From Heloderma charlesbogerti (Eukaryota > Chordata > Lepidosauria > Squamata > Helodermatidae): a stretch of DNA of 64,000 nt. A program made the translations under genes and the position numbers. The notes under the pieces were generated by a model, which saw only the letters and a program-made list of their open reading frames with translations, searched no databases and was not told where the DNA came from. Location: positions 1,745,501 to 1,809,500 of the forward strand of contig JANEZZ010001959.1 of the NCBI GenBank assembly GCA_026122225.1, in the 5' to 3' direction. This document shows, piece after piece, positions 48,075-61,114 of this stretch; position 1 is the stretch's first letter, and each line of letters begins with the position of its first letter.

Positions 48075-49657
48075 TCAGAAATCCTATTAATATGCAAAGG
48101 AAGGTCCAATATTCTCTAATGCTTATCCTCTACCTGTTTTTAAAAGGTGAATTAGACAGGCTGTTAAAAACAGATGGAAGTGACAGCAAAGGAGATAAAC
48201 TGTTGTTGTACACAGCTGTTGTTGCACACTAAGACTTACAAAATTCTACCTGGAAGGGTTCAGGGAGGGGCAGGTTCATGGGCATGAATTAAATGCATTC
48301 CTCATGGCCAAAAGGCAACTCAAGAAAAGATTTAGCAGCAGCAATGCAAGTTACTGATTGCATAGCTTCAGCTAAAGCAAAATTTTAAACTCCAGGTATA
48401 CATTACAAGTACATAAACTTGTTCCCCTCTCTAGAATCCTTTTTTTTCATATACCACTAAATCTGTTACCAGATATAGAAATTAAAACTTGTCAGAATGC
48501 CATGCTACATACATCAGTTCAACTGTTTTCCTCTTCATCATGTCAATAGTGACACTGAAAATTACATCAATACTCAAGACACTACTGGTGTGATAATTTA
48601 AAGATACAATGTGCATGCTGGTTTAATAATCACAGAGACTTTTATATCTAAAACAAATGCTTAATCTTTGCATCATGGCTGGCACAATGTTGCAGTTTCC
48701 AGGTTTAACTTGGTCTTAAAGGGCTGCCAGAAGAAGCAGATCACAGCATGTCACAACATAGTGAAACAACTTGATCCAGAAAGATAGCCAGGACAAGGAC
48801 AAAGACAAGTAGGAAGGTATCAGAATATATTGTTAAAGGAACATGCTATTGGAGGATAGCCAGTAGTAAATATACTCTACTAGGGTTAAAAGAAAAATGA
48901 AGTTATGGATTTGCTAAAGAGATGGGGGTTGGGGGGCACAGAAGAAAGGACCCTGCAATAAATGAAAAGAAGCTAGCAACATAGACTGGGGAAAAGGCTA
49001 GAAGATGGCATAGCTTCATATGTGAGTAACTGCTTCCTACCCTATCTCTGTGTACAGTATATTTGACCAAGGAAGCACCTTGATTATTCTATGTAGTAAG
49101 CTGAGAAAAGACTCACAGGGAAGCATTCTTGGTGGTTGCCCTGCAAGGAGGGAATTCCTTTACCCTGGAAACCCTGTAAAGCACAAGCCACTATTGGAAG
49201 AACTGCAGGAGCTTTCTATCTGGATTGGCTTTTGGGGGATATGGTTGTGCTTTTAATGGAATATTAGATTTTAATATATGTTTTGTTTAATGTTCAGTTT
49301 ATGCACATGTTTTATTAACAGTGGGCCAACAGGTCCAAATATAAGAGCCTACTGGGCTAGCATCTGGGCTCCAGCTGGCAGCAATGTCAATCATTGCCAT
49401 AGGACAGCATCTCAGACTGTACTCCTGTGGTATGAGCAAAATAACCTGGAGTGGCCTATTGAGGGTTAAGGGGGATAACCAAACACAACATTGATGTAGG
49501 TCAGAGTTTAAGACCATATAGATCTATCCAAGCAGGGCAGGAGGGCAAACCTAGAGCTGACCTATTCGCTAGTTGTTCATATAAAAGAACCAGATCAGAC
49601 CTAAAGGTTCTGACAGAGCCTAATGACTATCACATGACCTGTGCCACTCTATCTGGA

Positions 49658-49732
49658 ATTTCCTTGGGGCTGGACTCGATGGTCTTATAGGCCCCTTCCG
49701 ACTCTACTATTCTATGATTTTATGATCTTGTA
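49658..49732 (+). mobile_element. CR1 LINE 3'-end fragment
   Basis: GGGGCTGGACTCGATGGTCT and AGGCCCCTTCCGACTCTACT, then ATTCTATGATTTTATGA, the 8-bp-like CR1 terminal repeat. Opposite strand to the CR1 at 59044. Confidence 0.8.
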
Positions 49733-49884
49733 GGTTGGCATATCATCCATGCAGATACATAAGAATCCACTGACACAGTATTGGGGCTTCAGACTGTATT
49801 AATGTTAGTCTTACCCTTATAGGATAGCTTTGTCAAAGTGGGCTCCTACAGCATAAGCACAGATATAAGGAGTGGCCAGTTGCA

Positions 49885-49985
49885 AATTCAGTGTGTTGGA
49901 GCTCAGTGGTAGTGTACCAGTTCAAGCTCTGCTTGATACTGGCCAAGTCCCAGGTTCAGAGCTATTAATCTACAGCACCCTCATC
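49885..49985 (+). repeat. Decayed tRNA-derived SINE fragment
   Basis: GAGCTCAGTGGTAGTGTACC and CCCAGGTTCAGAGC recall the A- and B-box of the local SINE family. Confidence 0.4.
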
Positions 49986-50984
49986 CCAAAGCCCTTATAA
50001 ACACACTTCTCTCTAGTTTTAGGACTGTAACCCACTTATATTTCCTAGAAGAATGTCAAGCTTTTTACATTGTAACATTTTCTTTTTGATAATCTCTCAT
50101 TACTGTACCACCAATAGTAAAGCTATAAGACAGAATTGCATTAGTGGGAGACTCCTCTAAAAACCATGATTTAATAGCAGCTGGGGGAGGGTAAAGATTA
50201 GGAGAGGTTCTGTAGAGGTAGTTGCTGCTTCTAACAGAGAGAGGAAAAGATAAGGAAGGAAGTTGACTATGAGAGTTTTACTAGTTAACATGGCAGCATT
50301 CTGCAAGCTTAGAAGGTCTATTCTTGACACATATTAACTAACATTACAGATTTGTTGTAAAAGGTATGTTGGCATGCCTAGGTTTGATTAAATTAATTAA
50401 ATTACTTAATTAAAAATATCAGCAAACCCAGGGCATAATCCTCTTAATGACTTGAGGTTTTAATGTACAGATGTTACTCATGAAACTTTGCTTCCTTTCA
50501 TACCCGTTAAAAACAGAGAGCACAAATCTACATCTGACATATTTTTCAATACCATAAGATTATTTTGATTAAAAGTAAAAGATAATAGCATGTGTCTTAT
50601 CTGAATTCCAACAGTACCATCTGTGGTGCTCGAGCTATGAATGTATCTTTACAGAGAGCTGTAACTGCAGTACAGAATACTGAATATTTAAAATTGTAGA
50701 ATCTCCTTTATCCTGCTTGCTTCCCCTTTCCCCACTGGTTCATCCTGTCCACCTGCTCCCCCTCCCTGCTCCTGCAGGCTTATTTCAACTGCTAGAAAGA
50801 TCACTGTGGTGCTATCCCTAGCTCCCTTGTTCAGTCCTTTAATGGGGGTTAGCCTTGGTGCTTTCCAGCTGAGGAACAGCCTGTGTTTTTGTTCTTCAGG
50901 CTGGAAAAAGCTGTGAGGGGAAGTTGAAAGGGAGAGTCAAGAGGGTCAGATCTCTTAATGACACTTGGGGCCTCTTTAAAACCA

Positions 50985-51190
50985 ACATAATAGAATCTCA
51001 GGTAGACTACATATCACAGATTAGGAAAGGCACAAACAAGCCCAAGGGGTTATCCAGTACAGTGAAAGAAAGCTATAAAGGACAAGAAGGCTTCCTTTGA
51101 AAAGTGGAAGTTTGATCCAAATGAGAATAAAAGGAAGCATAAATTCTGGCAAATAAAGGGAGGGAAAGTAAGTTGACAATGAGGCAAGCA
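50985..51190 (+). mobile_element. L2/CR1-type LINE fragment
   Basis: ATTAGGAAAGGCACAAACAA, GGACAAGAAGGCTTCCTTTG and GATCCAAATGAGAATAAAAG correspond to the basic linker found at 61200-61350 (AGGAAAGGTAGTACCAAGAA, GAGGGCTTCCTTTAG). Only about 200 bp remain. Confidence 0.55.
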
Positions 51191-51227
51191 AAACCACATT
51201 TGAAAAGATAACAAGATGGCATTATGT

Positions 51228-51425
51228 GACCGGGTTTGGATGACACCCTGTGGCTTGTCGTGGATTATTTAACACATGATGAGCTGCAGTGCCTGTGGGT
51301 GCCAAATTACATATGCAACCCCCACTTGGGGGTTGTCATGTTGTGTGAACCTGGTAAATATGGGTTATGCAGGCATTATTTTCACACTTCAGATGTGAAA
51401 ATTTCAGATTATCTTTAGAACTGCA
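51228..51425. repeat. Fold-back repeat with AACCCATGG-type motifs
   Basis: CTTGTCGTGGATTATTTAAC and GTCATGTTGTGTGAACCTGG resemble the fold-back repeats at 26357 and 63388. Confidence 0.45.
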
Positions 51426-54098
51426 AAAGTCCCATTGTGCAAGTGGTGGGTCCCATGAGCTTACGGGCACAATACTATACCTAGCAAGCAATTCATGCAT
51501 GGACACCTTCCTAATTAAACGATTACGTGGGAAATTATTAATCAATTAACATTTCCTTTATCATTTGATGGTCCTAGTTATTACAGTTTTTTTTTAATAC
51601 TATATCTGCCTGATGTATTCACCTGTTTATTGCTGGTTAATTACAAATAAAACATTAAAAAATTACAGTATTGACATTCACTTTTCAGTCAGATGTGACC
51701 ACTGCAGAGTTCGGGCTTTCTATAATTCTCAGTGAGTCAATGGAAGTCCAACAGCAGCTGCAACCATTTATGTTTAATCTGAAGTTGATCCAGATTTTTT
51801 TCCCAGTGTAATTCATTTAGCTTTCTAACATTCCCTAGATTTGTTAAACAGAAACAACTCTTCTTCAGCTTGGCTTTAGACTAACGGTCTAATGACTGCA
51901 ATGGTGGATTGAAGTAAGATTTTCTTGGATTTACTCAGAGAAGGACAGATAGCTCATACTATAATATTGTACTGGTCTCTATTTTATTTATTATTTTAAG
52001 AAATTATGAACCACACCTTCATCCAAACATGGATTTCAGGGCATGAAACCTGGAGACAAATGTACATAGTTACAATTCTGTAAAATACTTTTTCAATTCT
52101 ATTATGGATAGATCCTAGACTGTATGAATTATTATAATTATAGCACAACTGCAATCTTCTTAGAATTCTTCAGGATCTCTGAATAACAAATCCAATGACT
52201 ACCATTTAAATACTTTAAAAGTTGTTTGTGCTCACAAAACTGACAGACCAACAATATTCAAATGTAGGCACAGTTCAGATATTAATACAGTCCTTTTCTA
52301 CTGACAGAATTAATTATATGGACATATTCACTAACATGAAATAATAAGGAACATAGTTTTGCCTATGCATGATTGCAGGAAGGGGGAACGAAGGAAATGC
52401 ACAAGTAAACATTATTTTTGCTGAATAAGAGCCTTCTCATTCCTATGGTGGGAATGCATATTCCTTTCCCCTACTCTTTCTTCCTTGTCAAACAAGGAAC
52501 ACAAACTAATTCATCCTGAACAGTTTGCCTAGTGTCTACACCTGACATCCCTATGTGTGGTCAGTAAGGTTCAGCATGCTGCAAGAGTGTAAGAGGGAGA
52601 GGGTTGTTAAGAGGGCCTTTTATCAATGATTGCAGTTATCAGTAAAAGTACAAGAGAGGTGGATCTCAGCTGGGGCGGAGGTGGGGAGAGCCTGTGAGTG
52701 TGGTGTCCCTCCCTAAATCCCTTAAATTTATATTTTACATTGTTATAATATAACAGATGGAAATCTGTTGCAGGGGATCTTCCTTTTGATGGTCTGTGAA
52801 AATCTGAAAATTTGTTATGTATTCCTAAAGCTGAGGTTTCAAAGTTCCCATTTTAATGTAGCACATCTCTCTTTGACAGACTAAAGCCCTGGTACTTCGG
52901 AAAAGTACTGTGGACTTGGCTTCAGTGTTCTCCCAATGTGCAGAAGAAGAAGACTGGGGATGAAAGACCTGGGGAAATTGTTGGTGCACAGAGGCTCGGT
53001 TGTAGACAAGCACAATATGAGACTGTAGAAATAGTAATTTGATGATGTCTCAATGTTCACAGGTAGACTAGGTAAACTGCTGCTGCTATAGTAGTAGCAG
53101 TAGTAGAGATGTAGTTTCTACTACTAGATTACTACTAGATTAAACCAGACTTACAAAAAAGCTCACAAAGGTTACTAACCCACAACTATATTTATTAGCC
53201 AACTTGACCTCACATAACCGTTAAGAATTCATGGCCTAAAAGAAACAGTTCACATAAGTTTCTCTGCCTGGTCACCTGGAGGCAATTCTTACTTAGAGTG
53301 ACTGTTTACAACCCAGATTATGCTTGTGCTATTCCAATCCTCATTTTCTATATCTATGGACTTAAGAACATTAGAACTATAAAAAGCTGTAATGCCTGCA
53401 GGTAACAGTAACTTAAACTTGTTCAAGTTTTTTTTTGTTAAAAACAAGCAAAGACACAAATGTAGAGATTTAAGGCTACTTCCAGTGTTACTGTTCAATG
53501 CCAATGGCTGGAATCCAAAAAACTACTTTAGGTGACCCTAAGGGCTTCCACTATCCCAGTGGGATTTGTGACTTTTTAAAAACAGACTCCCATGTCAGGC
53601 TACAAACTGCTTTGAAAGGAGCATTAACAGTTGTTTACCATGCGGTGCAGGAGGTGCTGTTGTTCAAAAAGTACATCCAGAACACTCTTAGGTACCTGGA
53701 GCTACCTAAAGTTTTTTTAGGATCTTGGTCCTTATGCAATGAAAGCATCCCTTTAAGTTAATTAGACATGTTTCTATTTCATTTCAAAGGTATGGCCAAA
53801 TGGCTTCTGGGATTTGTTGAATGAACAAACTGTCCACCAAAGACACTTTTGTTGTAGAAGAGGCACACATGTTACTTTCCTCAAGGAACATCTGCATCCA
53901 TATTAAGACCTTGTATTCTGAAAAAAATATATATTGGAAAATCTCTCTATTTAACAATCCAGTTATTTTCATACACTGTAATTTGAAGTGCAAGACCACT
54001 GAAAAATCACTTGATTCGTCTGGGAATTTCTGGGAATATAATGAAATAGATTTCAAAAGGTATAACAAAATCACATATAAGGAAATAAAACAACTTAC

Positions 54099-54167
54099 CT
54101 TGTTGTGCTAAAGTCGATCTCAGCATTCCACTTTTAGACCATATTTTTATTTGTCCATCTTCACCAA
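54099..54167 (-). CDS. IFT80: IFT80 coding exon, about residues 124-147
   Basis: A 69-bp exon encoding (V)[19 protein letters not shown] then [12 protein letters not shown] is a typical WD40 repeat end, with the Trp closing the blade. The acceptor is TTGTAG and the donor GTAAGT. It begins with two bases of Val and ends with one base of Gly, compatible with both neighbouring exons. A BovB insertion starts about 330 bp upstream of its acceptor, at 54496 in plus coordinates, inside the intron. Confidence 0.95.
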
Positions 54168-54495
54168 CTACAACAGAGGAACATTAAATTAAAATTTTGA
54201 ACACTCAGGACTTTTAAAGTTGTATTGAGTTAACTTTACATCCAAAAAGCACATTTAACTAATACACAGGAAATATTTCTCAATGTTTTCTGAGGAATCA
54301 CATGAACATCTTCTCATTCATTTGGAATTACTGTGCCACTCTAAAATAACTGAAACAAATCATGCTCCAAATATATGGTATGTCAGTGGTTGGGGGTGGG
54401 TTAGAACAAGTGATGCAGTTGTTCGCTAGTGATTCTCATGTGGGAGGTGACAGTATGATCTTGATCCGATTTGTCCCCCACTATCTTTGAAAAGT

Positions 54496-56497
54496 CCCCT
54501 TCATGGATCACTGCCTTGTTGTGGTGAAGAGCTTGCATAACTCAGTGAAGCCATAAGCTATGCCATGCAGGACCACCCAAGAAGGACAGGTCATGGTGGA
54601 GAGTTCTGACAAAATGTTGTCCACTGGAGAAGGAAATGGCAACCCATTCCAGTATTCTTGCCAAGAAAACCCCATGGAACGTATCACAAGGCTAAAAGAT
54701 ATGATGCCGGAAGATAAGCCCCTCAGGTCGGAAGGTGCCCAATATACTACTGGGGAAGAGCAGAGGGAATTTCCAAGTAGCGCCAGAAAGAGTGAAGCAG
54801 CTGGGCCAAAGCCAAAAGGACACTCAGCTGTGGATGTGTCTGGTGGTGAAAAGAAAATCTGATGCTGTAAAGAAACAATATTGTTTAGGAACCTGGAATG
54901 TAAGATCAATGAATCAAGGTAAGCTAGAGGTGGTCAAACATGAGATGGCAAGATTGAACATCGACATCTTGGGGATCAGCGAACTAAAATGGACAAGCAT
55001 GGGCAAATTCCTTAGAAGAAATGGAGTAGCACTCATAGTCAACAAAAGGGTGGGAAAAGCAGTACTGGGGTGCAATCTCAAAAACAATAGAATGATCTCA
55101 GTACGAATCCAAGGCAAACCATTCAACATCACAGTAATTCAAGACTATGCCCCAACCACTGGGGCCGAAGAAGCTGAGGTTGATCGGTTCTATGAAGACC
55201 TGCAACACCTTCGAGAACTAACACCAAAAAAAGATGTCCTTTTCATCATAGGGGATTGGAATGCCAAAGTAGGAAGTCAAGAAATAACGGGGATAACAGG
55301 CAAGCATGGCCTTGATGTACAAAATGAAGCAGGACAAAGGCTAATAGAGTTTTGCCAAGAGAACATGCTGATCATAGCAAACACTCTTTTCCAACAGCAC
55401 AAGAGGCGACTCTACACATGGACATCACCAGATGGTCAATATCGAAATCAGATTGATTATGTCCTTTGCAGCCAAAGATGGAGAAGCTCTATACACTCAG
55501 TCAAAACAAGACCTGGAGCTGACTGTGGCTCAGATCATGAGCTTCTTGTTGCAAAATTTCAGCTTAAATTGAAGAACGTAGGGAAAACCACTAAACCATT
55601 CAGGTATGACCTAAATTATATCCCTTATGAATATACAGTGGAGGTGAGGTATAGATTTAAGGGATTAGATTGCCGGGAGAATTAAGATTGCCGGGAGAAT
55701 TATCATCAACCTCAGATACGCAGACGATACCACCCTAATGGCAGAAAGTGAAGAGGATTTAAAGAGCCTCTTGTTGAGGGTGAAAGTGGAGAGTGCAAAA
55801 GCTGGTTTGAAACTCAACATTAAAAAAACGAAGATCATGGCATCTGGCCCTATCACTTCCTGGCATATAGAAGGGGAAGAAATGGAAGCAGTGAAAGATT
55901 GTATTTTCTTGGGCTCCAAGATCACCGCAGACAGTGACTGTAGCCATGAAATTAAAGACGCTTGATCCTTGGGAGGAAAGCTATGGCAAACCTAGACAGC
56001 ATAGTAAGAAGCAGAGACATCACCTTGCCGACAAAGGTCTGTATAATCAAAGCTATGATTTTCCCAGTAGCAACGTATGGCTGTGAGAGCTGGACTATAA
56101 GGAAGGCTGAGTGCTGAAGAATCGATGCTTTCGAACTGTGGTGCTGGAGAAGACTCTTACGAGTCCCCTGGACTGCAAGGTCAAATCAGTCCATCCTAAG
56201 GGAAATCAACCCTGCCTGCTCATTGGAAGGACAGATCCTGAAGCTGAAGCTCAAATATTTTGGCCACCTAATGCGAAGAGAAAACTCCCTGGAAAAGACC
56301 CTGATGCTGGGAAAGATTGAAGGCAAAAGGAGAAGGGGACGGCAGAGGATGAGATGGCTAGATAGCATCACCAATGTAATGAATATGAACTTGAGCACAC
56401 TCCAGGAGAGAGCGGAAGACAGGAAGGCCTGGCGTGCTATGGTCCATGGGGTCACGAAGAGTCAGACACGACTTAACGACTGAACAACAACAACAAA
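54496..56497 (+). mobile_element. RTE-BovB LINE with large internal deletion
   Basis: The 5' region (CCTTCATGGATCACTGCCTT) appears near complete. The endonuclease is present (GTWNVRSMN, ISELKW, IGDWNAKVGS, GSDHELLVAKF) but carries a 42-bp in-frame deletion near 55005-55012. At 55667-55702 an 18-bp tandem repeat marks a junction where about 1.2 kb, including most of the reverse transcriptase, is missing; sequence resumes just before YADD (RYADDTTLM). The C-terminus and CAACAA tail follow. It cannot code for a working enzyme. Confidence 0.93.
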
Positions 56498-57569
56498 ATT
56501 TTGTGCTACATATTAGTTATATGTACTAAATACTACCCCAGATTCTTGGATACCATCACACAACATATTAGAATCCTCATTTTACCTTTTACATGCATTG
56601 AAGAAATGAATAAATCTAACCATTTACTATTCCTTTAACGATTCTAACTGTGAAAACAATTTATCCTACAAAGCGATATTGAGCACCAAATTGAAAAACA
56701 GCAGCTTTACCTTCTAATTAAGTTAATAGGGATGGGGAAATGCAGACAGGTGGAATGCAGGAGATACCACTCTGCTCAATGCAAAAGGGGTGGGCAAAAA
56801 TACCAGCATATTTTAGCTTAAAGCTCTTACTACTAGTAATGGAGGGGGCAATCCTATACCCCTCCAGACTGCATATGGGAGGGCAATGGAAAGTTCAGTT
56901 TCTTGGCTCCAAGATTGGACACAGGGCTCTGATCTCAGAGGCAGGAAACCCCACTCCTTGCCCCGCCCCGCCCCCACCCCACCCCCCATACCTGGCACAG
57001 AGAAAACCACACTGGCTACTCTCCATGCTCGGAAAATGGAGCATGGAGACAGCAAAAAGAGGGCATTCCCAGAGGCCAGGAGGGGAGGAGACCGGAGCAG
57101 CTGTGCTACAATCTATCCTATGGCCACCCTGGCCTTCTTCCCTTCCCCTCCGAGATGCTGCTGCTAGATGGGGAAAATTGCCTAACTAGCAGAAATGCAG
57201 GGCAGCTGGAGTGCAGAGGTGAATATTGCACCCTAAGTTCTAGGAGAGGCATTTCAAACTTTTAGGAGGGGGAAAAATTTTGGCCCTGGGCTTAATGCTC
57301 TGCACCCCTGTTATAAAGGAACATCTGCATCCTAATGTTGCTTCCAGATTTACAATGTTTTAGGCTGTATAGCCACCAAAATACCTTTGATTTTCTATAT
57401 AGATGCTGCTTCTGTGGCAGTATGGTGATGCCAAGACCAATGAAATTATCTAGCGTTTGTAATTTTCACTACTTTCTACAGATCTCAGGTGGGAGAGGGC
57501 ATGTTGGGAAGCTCAGAGGAAGAGGAGATAAATGGCTTGAGTTTGTTCCGTCTGCAAACTTGTATTATG

Positions 57570-57720
57570 AGAAGCAGAGGTAAGCTATGTTAGTCACAAG
57601 GAAAAATTAAAATGCCATATTAAGGTAATATCTTTCATTAGGCCTACTGAAGGGTTACAAAATACTGTGCAAGGTTTCGAATTCTCCAGAACTCTTCAGG
57701 CAAAATGTTAAACAAGCACA
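57570..57720. repeat. Old interspersed repeat fragment
   Basis: AGAAGCAGAGGTAAGCTATG, GTTAGTCACAAGG and ATCTTTCATTAGGCCTACTG recall the GTTAGTC..TAGTAGGCC-type repeat seen near 9340 and 38670. Identification is tentative. Confidence 0.35.
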
Positions 57721-58729
57721 CACACAAAGTGTGGGGAGGGAGGGGACGTGGTTGATGATGAAGCCATGAAGTCTGCATGTGATTATTGTCTTAAGATGGA
57801 GAGAGGGAAGGCGGCTGCAAACATTATGAGAAGTCTCCTAAATGCCTCTTTGTAATTGGAACTACAGAAGAACCACAGAAACACCTCCTTTGTGTGATGG
57901 TGTCATTGCCTTTGTGACCTCAGGAGGCATTACACCAATCATTTCCTTGTTCTTGCACGTATTTTAATTGCTATATAAACTCAGGAATTAATTCAGAAGC
58001 AGCTGCTGCATATTTCCCATGGTTCTGTATTGAAAGATTGCTTAGCATCTGATTGAACTTCATCTCAGATGAAGATGTGATACAACCTTTGGCCAGTTTG
58101 GCTTTAGCCATTAACCCCTGGCCAGAATGCCTCTAAGCATATATGTTTGCTTTTTTCCCCTTCTCCACTTTTCAGTATACTGATTAGGAATGGATAACCT
58201 GCACACTATGAATGGTGCAGCAGGGCTTGAGGCTCTCAATACGCTGAGAAAGGAGAAGGAAACAAATAGACTTATGTGGAGGCACTCTGGCCCAGGGTCA
58301 ATGACTGTGATGAATAACAGACAAAGACATGAACATGGGTATATAGTGTAAAGCAACTGTCAGCCTAGCTACTGTCTGGCCACACAAATGAAATACAATG
58401 CGGTACTAAAGGATGTAGGAACACATTCTTCAAGATACTGGTCAAAAAGTTGCACAAGGGGAAGGACACATGTACAATCTTCAGACCCAACCCAGTAAGA
58501 AAAAAATCTCAGCTGGACCCTTCCAAATATTGAAAGAGCTCATCCTTTCCTATAAGATATTTCCATAAATATACTCAATAGGCACCTTAATGATTTTTAA
58601 TCAGGTTTACATGTTATTTGCTTCCATTCTTTTCTAGAAATGCTATACTTTAAAAATGAAGCCATTCTACTTTTGAAGCCATTCTTTGGTTAACAGTTTT
58701 TCTTCATTCATTGTTGGGGGGGGGGGTTA

Positions 58730-58876
<147 letters not shown>

Positions 58877-59043
58877 CTATATTAATCTAATTCACATGGC
58901 AAGGATATTACTATAGATTTATGACTGTGGCTAAAATAAACACACAATTATCTGAAGAATGTCATGCAATTCTTCTAATTCTTTTTCTAATTCCTTGATT
59001 AGCCAATTTATTAACATCCTGTAGTTTGACCAATAAGCAAATT

Positions 59044-60001
59044 CATAGAATCAAGGAATAGTAGGGTTGGAAGGGGCCTACCAGACCATCGAGTCCAACC
59101 CCCGGCTCAATGCAGGAATCCAAGTCAAAGCATCCCTGACAAGTCCAGCTTCATCTTGAATGCTTCCAGTGTGGGAAAGTCCACTACCTCCCCAGGTAAT
59201 TGGTTCCATTGTCATATTGCTCTAACAGTCAGAACGTTTTTCCTGATGTTCAGCCGGAATCTGGCTTCCTGTAACTTGAGCCCATTATTCTGTGTCCTGC
59301 ATTTTGGGATGATCAAGAAGAGATCTTGGCCTCCTTCTTTGTGACAACCTTTCAAGTACTTGAACAGCGCTATCATATCTCCCCTCAATCTTCTCTTCTC
59401 AAGGCTAAACATGCTCAGTTCTTTCAGTCTCTCCTCACAGGGCTTTTTTTCCAGTCCCCTGATCATCTTCGTTGCCCTCCTCTGAACCCTCTCCAGTTTG
59501 TCTGCATCCTTCTTAAAGTGTGGTGCCCAGAACTGGATACAGTACTCCAGATGAGGCCTAACCAGCGCTGAGTAGAGGGGAACTAGTACTTCATGAGATT
59601 TGGAAGCTATACTTCTATTAATGCAGCCCAAAATAGCATTTGCCTTTTTTGCAGCCACATCACATTGTTGGCTCATATTCAGCTTGTGATCTACAACAAT
59701 GCCAAGATGCTTCTCGCTTGTAGTATTGTTGAGCCAAGTATTCCCCATCGTGTAACTGTCCATTTGATTTCTTTTTCCTAGGTGCAGAACTTGGCATTTA
59801 TCCCTATTACATTTCATTCTGTTGTTTTCTGCCCAACGCTCCAGCCTATCAAGATCACTTTGAATTCTGTTTCTGTCTTCCGGAGTATTACCTGTCCCAC
59901 CCAATTTTGTGTCATCTGCAAATGTGATAAACATTCCCTGCACCTCCTCCTCCAAGTCATTAATAAAAATGTTGAAGAGCACTGGGCCCAGGATTGAGCC
60001 C
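59044..60001 (-). mobile_element. CR1 LINE, 5'-truncated, 0.96 kb
   Basis: CR1 3' part read on minus. It starts at GSILGPVLFNIFINDLEEEV with FADDTKLGG (reverse transcriptase catalytic box), continues through KCQVLHLGKRNQ, a thumb region and VRPHLEYCIQFWAPHFKKDA, and ends LNIRKNVLTVRAI, the usual CR1 C-terminus. The frame (60003-59212, 263 residues) is open with no frameshift, so this is a younger copy than the other CR1 pieces. The 3' UTR (CATCGAGTCCAACCCC) runs to 59044. Truncated and inactive. Confidence 0.92.
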
Positions 60002-60328
60002 ATTCTTCAGCTGAAAATCATCCCTCCTATTACTTTCATGTAAACCGGTGCTGGAAGCACTTTCCAGAATTATCAGACAATATGGTTCCAAGTCAAATGA
60101 AATTATTCACTTACATCTCATTGAAATCAATGGGCAAGTTAGTTGTGACTAACTCAGGTCTCACTGAAATCTGTTAACTTTTGCTGGATTGGGGCCTATA
60201 TTGTTGGCATAATGATAAGTAGCTCTATACACTCTTCCTATACACTCTTCACCTTTCCCATGAAAAAAGAAATACTTCTAAAGTTTTTCTATCACAAGCC
60301 ACTTTCATTGTCAATAGCACTGTTGGAT

Positions 60329-60471
60329 CAGGGGTGGGCAATTTGTGGCCCTCCAGATGCTTTGGCTAGAACTCCCATCAGCCCTAGCCAGCATACCCAA
60401 TGGCAAGAGATCATAGAAGCTGTAAGCAAAAACATCTGGAGGGTCACATCTGGAGAGCCTACAACTCCCTG
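60329..60471. mobile_element. hAT-type MITE, 143 bp
   Basis: Starts CAGGGGTGGGCAATTTGTGG and ends ACAACTCCCTG. The 8-bp flanks TGTTGGAT (60321-60328) and TGTTAGAT (60472-60479) differ at one base. CCCTCCAGATG pairs with CATCTGGAGGG inside. The ends fit hAT. Confidence 0.82.
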
Positions 60472-60654
60472 TGTTAGATGAACAAAATATCTTACAGAGC
60501 CACTGTAATAATTTTACTGTTTTGAGTATATACCTTCATGTCAATTGCAGATGTTCACGTATAATCCATCCTCCTATTAAAGCATTTAGTTATGTAACAG
60601 TGTTCTCTCTGCATCATTCTTATACTGAAGGTCTCTGAACAGAATATAGTAAGG

Positions 60655-60768
60655 GTGCATTCTATGCATGTTTAGACAGAAAAAGAGTCCTATAACTCCC
60701 AGCATTCCCCAGCCAACAAGGGGAGTTATAGGACTTTTTTCCTGTCTAAACATGTATAGGATTGCTCT
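60655..60768. mobile_element. MITE with long inverted repeats, copy 2
   Basis: GCATGTTTAGACAG..AGTCCTATAACTCCC and GGGAGTTATAGGACT..CTGTCTAAACATG, the same family as 42281-42413, with a shorter centre (CCAGCCAACAAG). Confidence 0.8.
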
Positions 60769-61114
60769 GTAAATAAACTAAAATATATTGGGTTGAGTCC
60801 AAAGCACCTGGGAACAAAAGTGCCATTCCACAATGCTTGCACAAGAGCTCACATAATTATAAAAATAATGTTCTATAGCAGTTCTCTTGTTTCCACTTGG
60901 GCAAGACTCTGCACAATCTATTCTGCAATCTGTTGCACAAGGACAAAAACATCTTTGCATTTAGTTTCACTTTTTATTCAATTTGTTAAATTTATACGCC
61001 TAAATTTTATCAACACTGTTCTCATGGAACAGTGTAGAACAAAACAGCCCTTTCATGGGCAGAAGGATTCAAATTGAATATTTATATGCTCTATCATCGA
61101 AGTAATGGTAAAGA

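Noticed and set aside
56740..57189. 149-residue open frame
   Set aside because: Proline-rich low-complexity translation, overlapping frames on both strands, no recognised domain, within an intron.
59212..60003. 263-residue open frame as a host gene
   Set aside because: Its FINDLEE, FADDTKLGG and PHLEYCIQFW motifs and 3' UTR identify it as truncated CR1.
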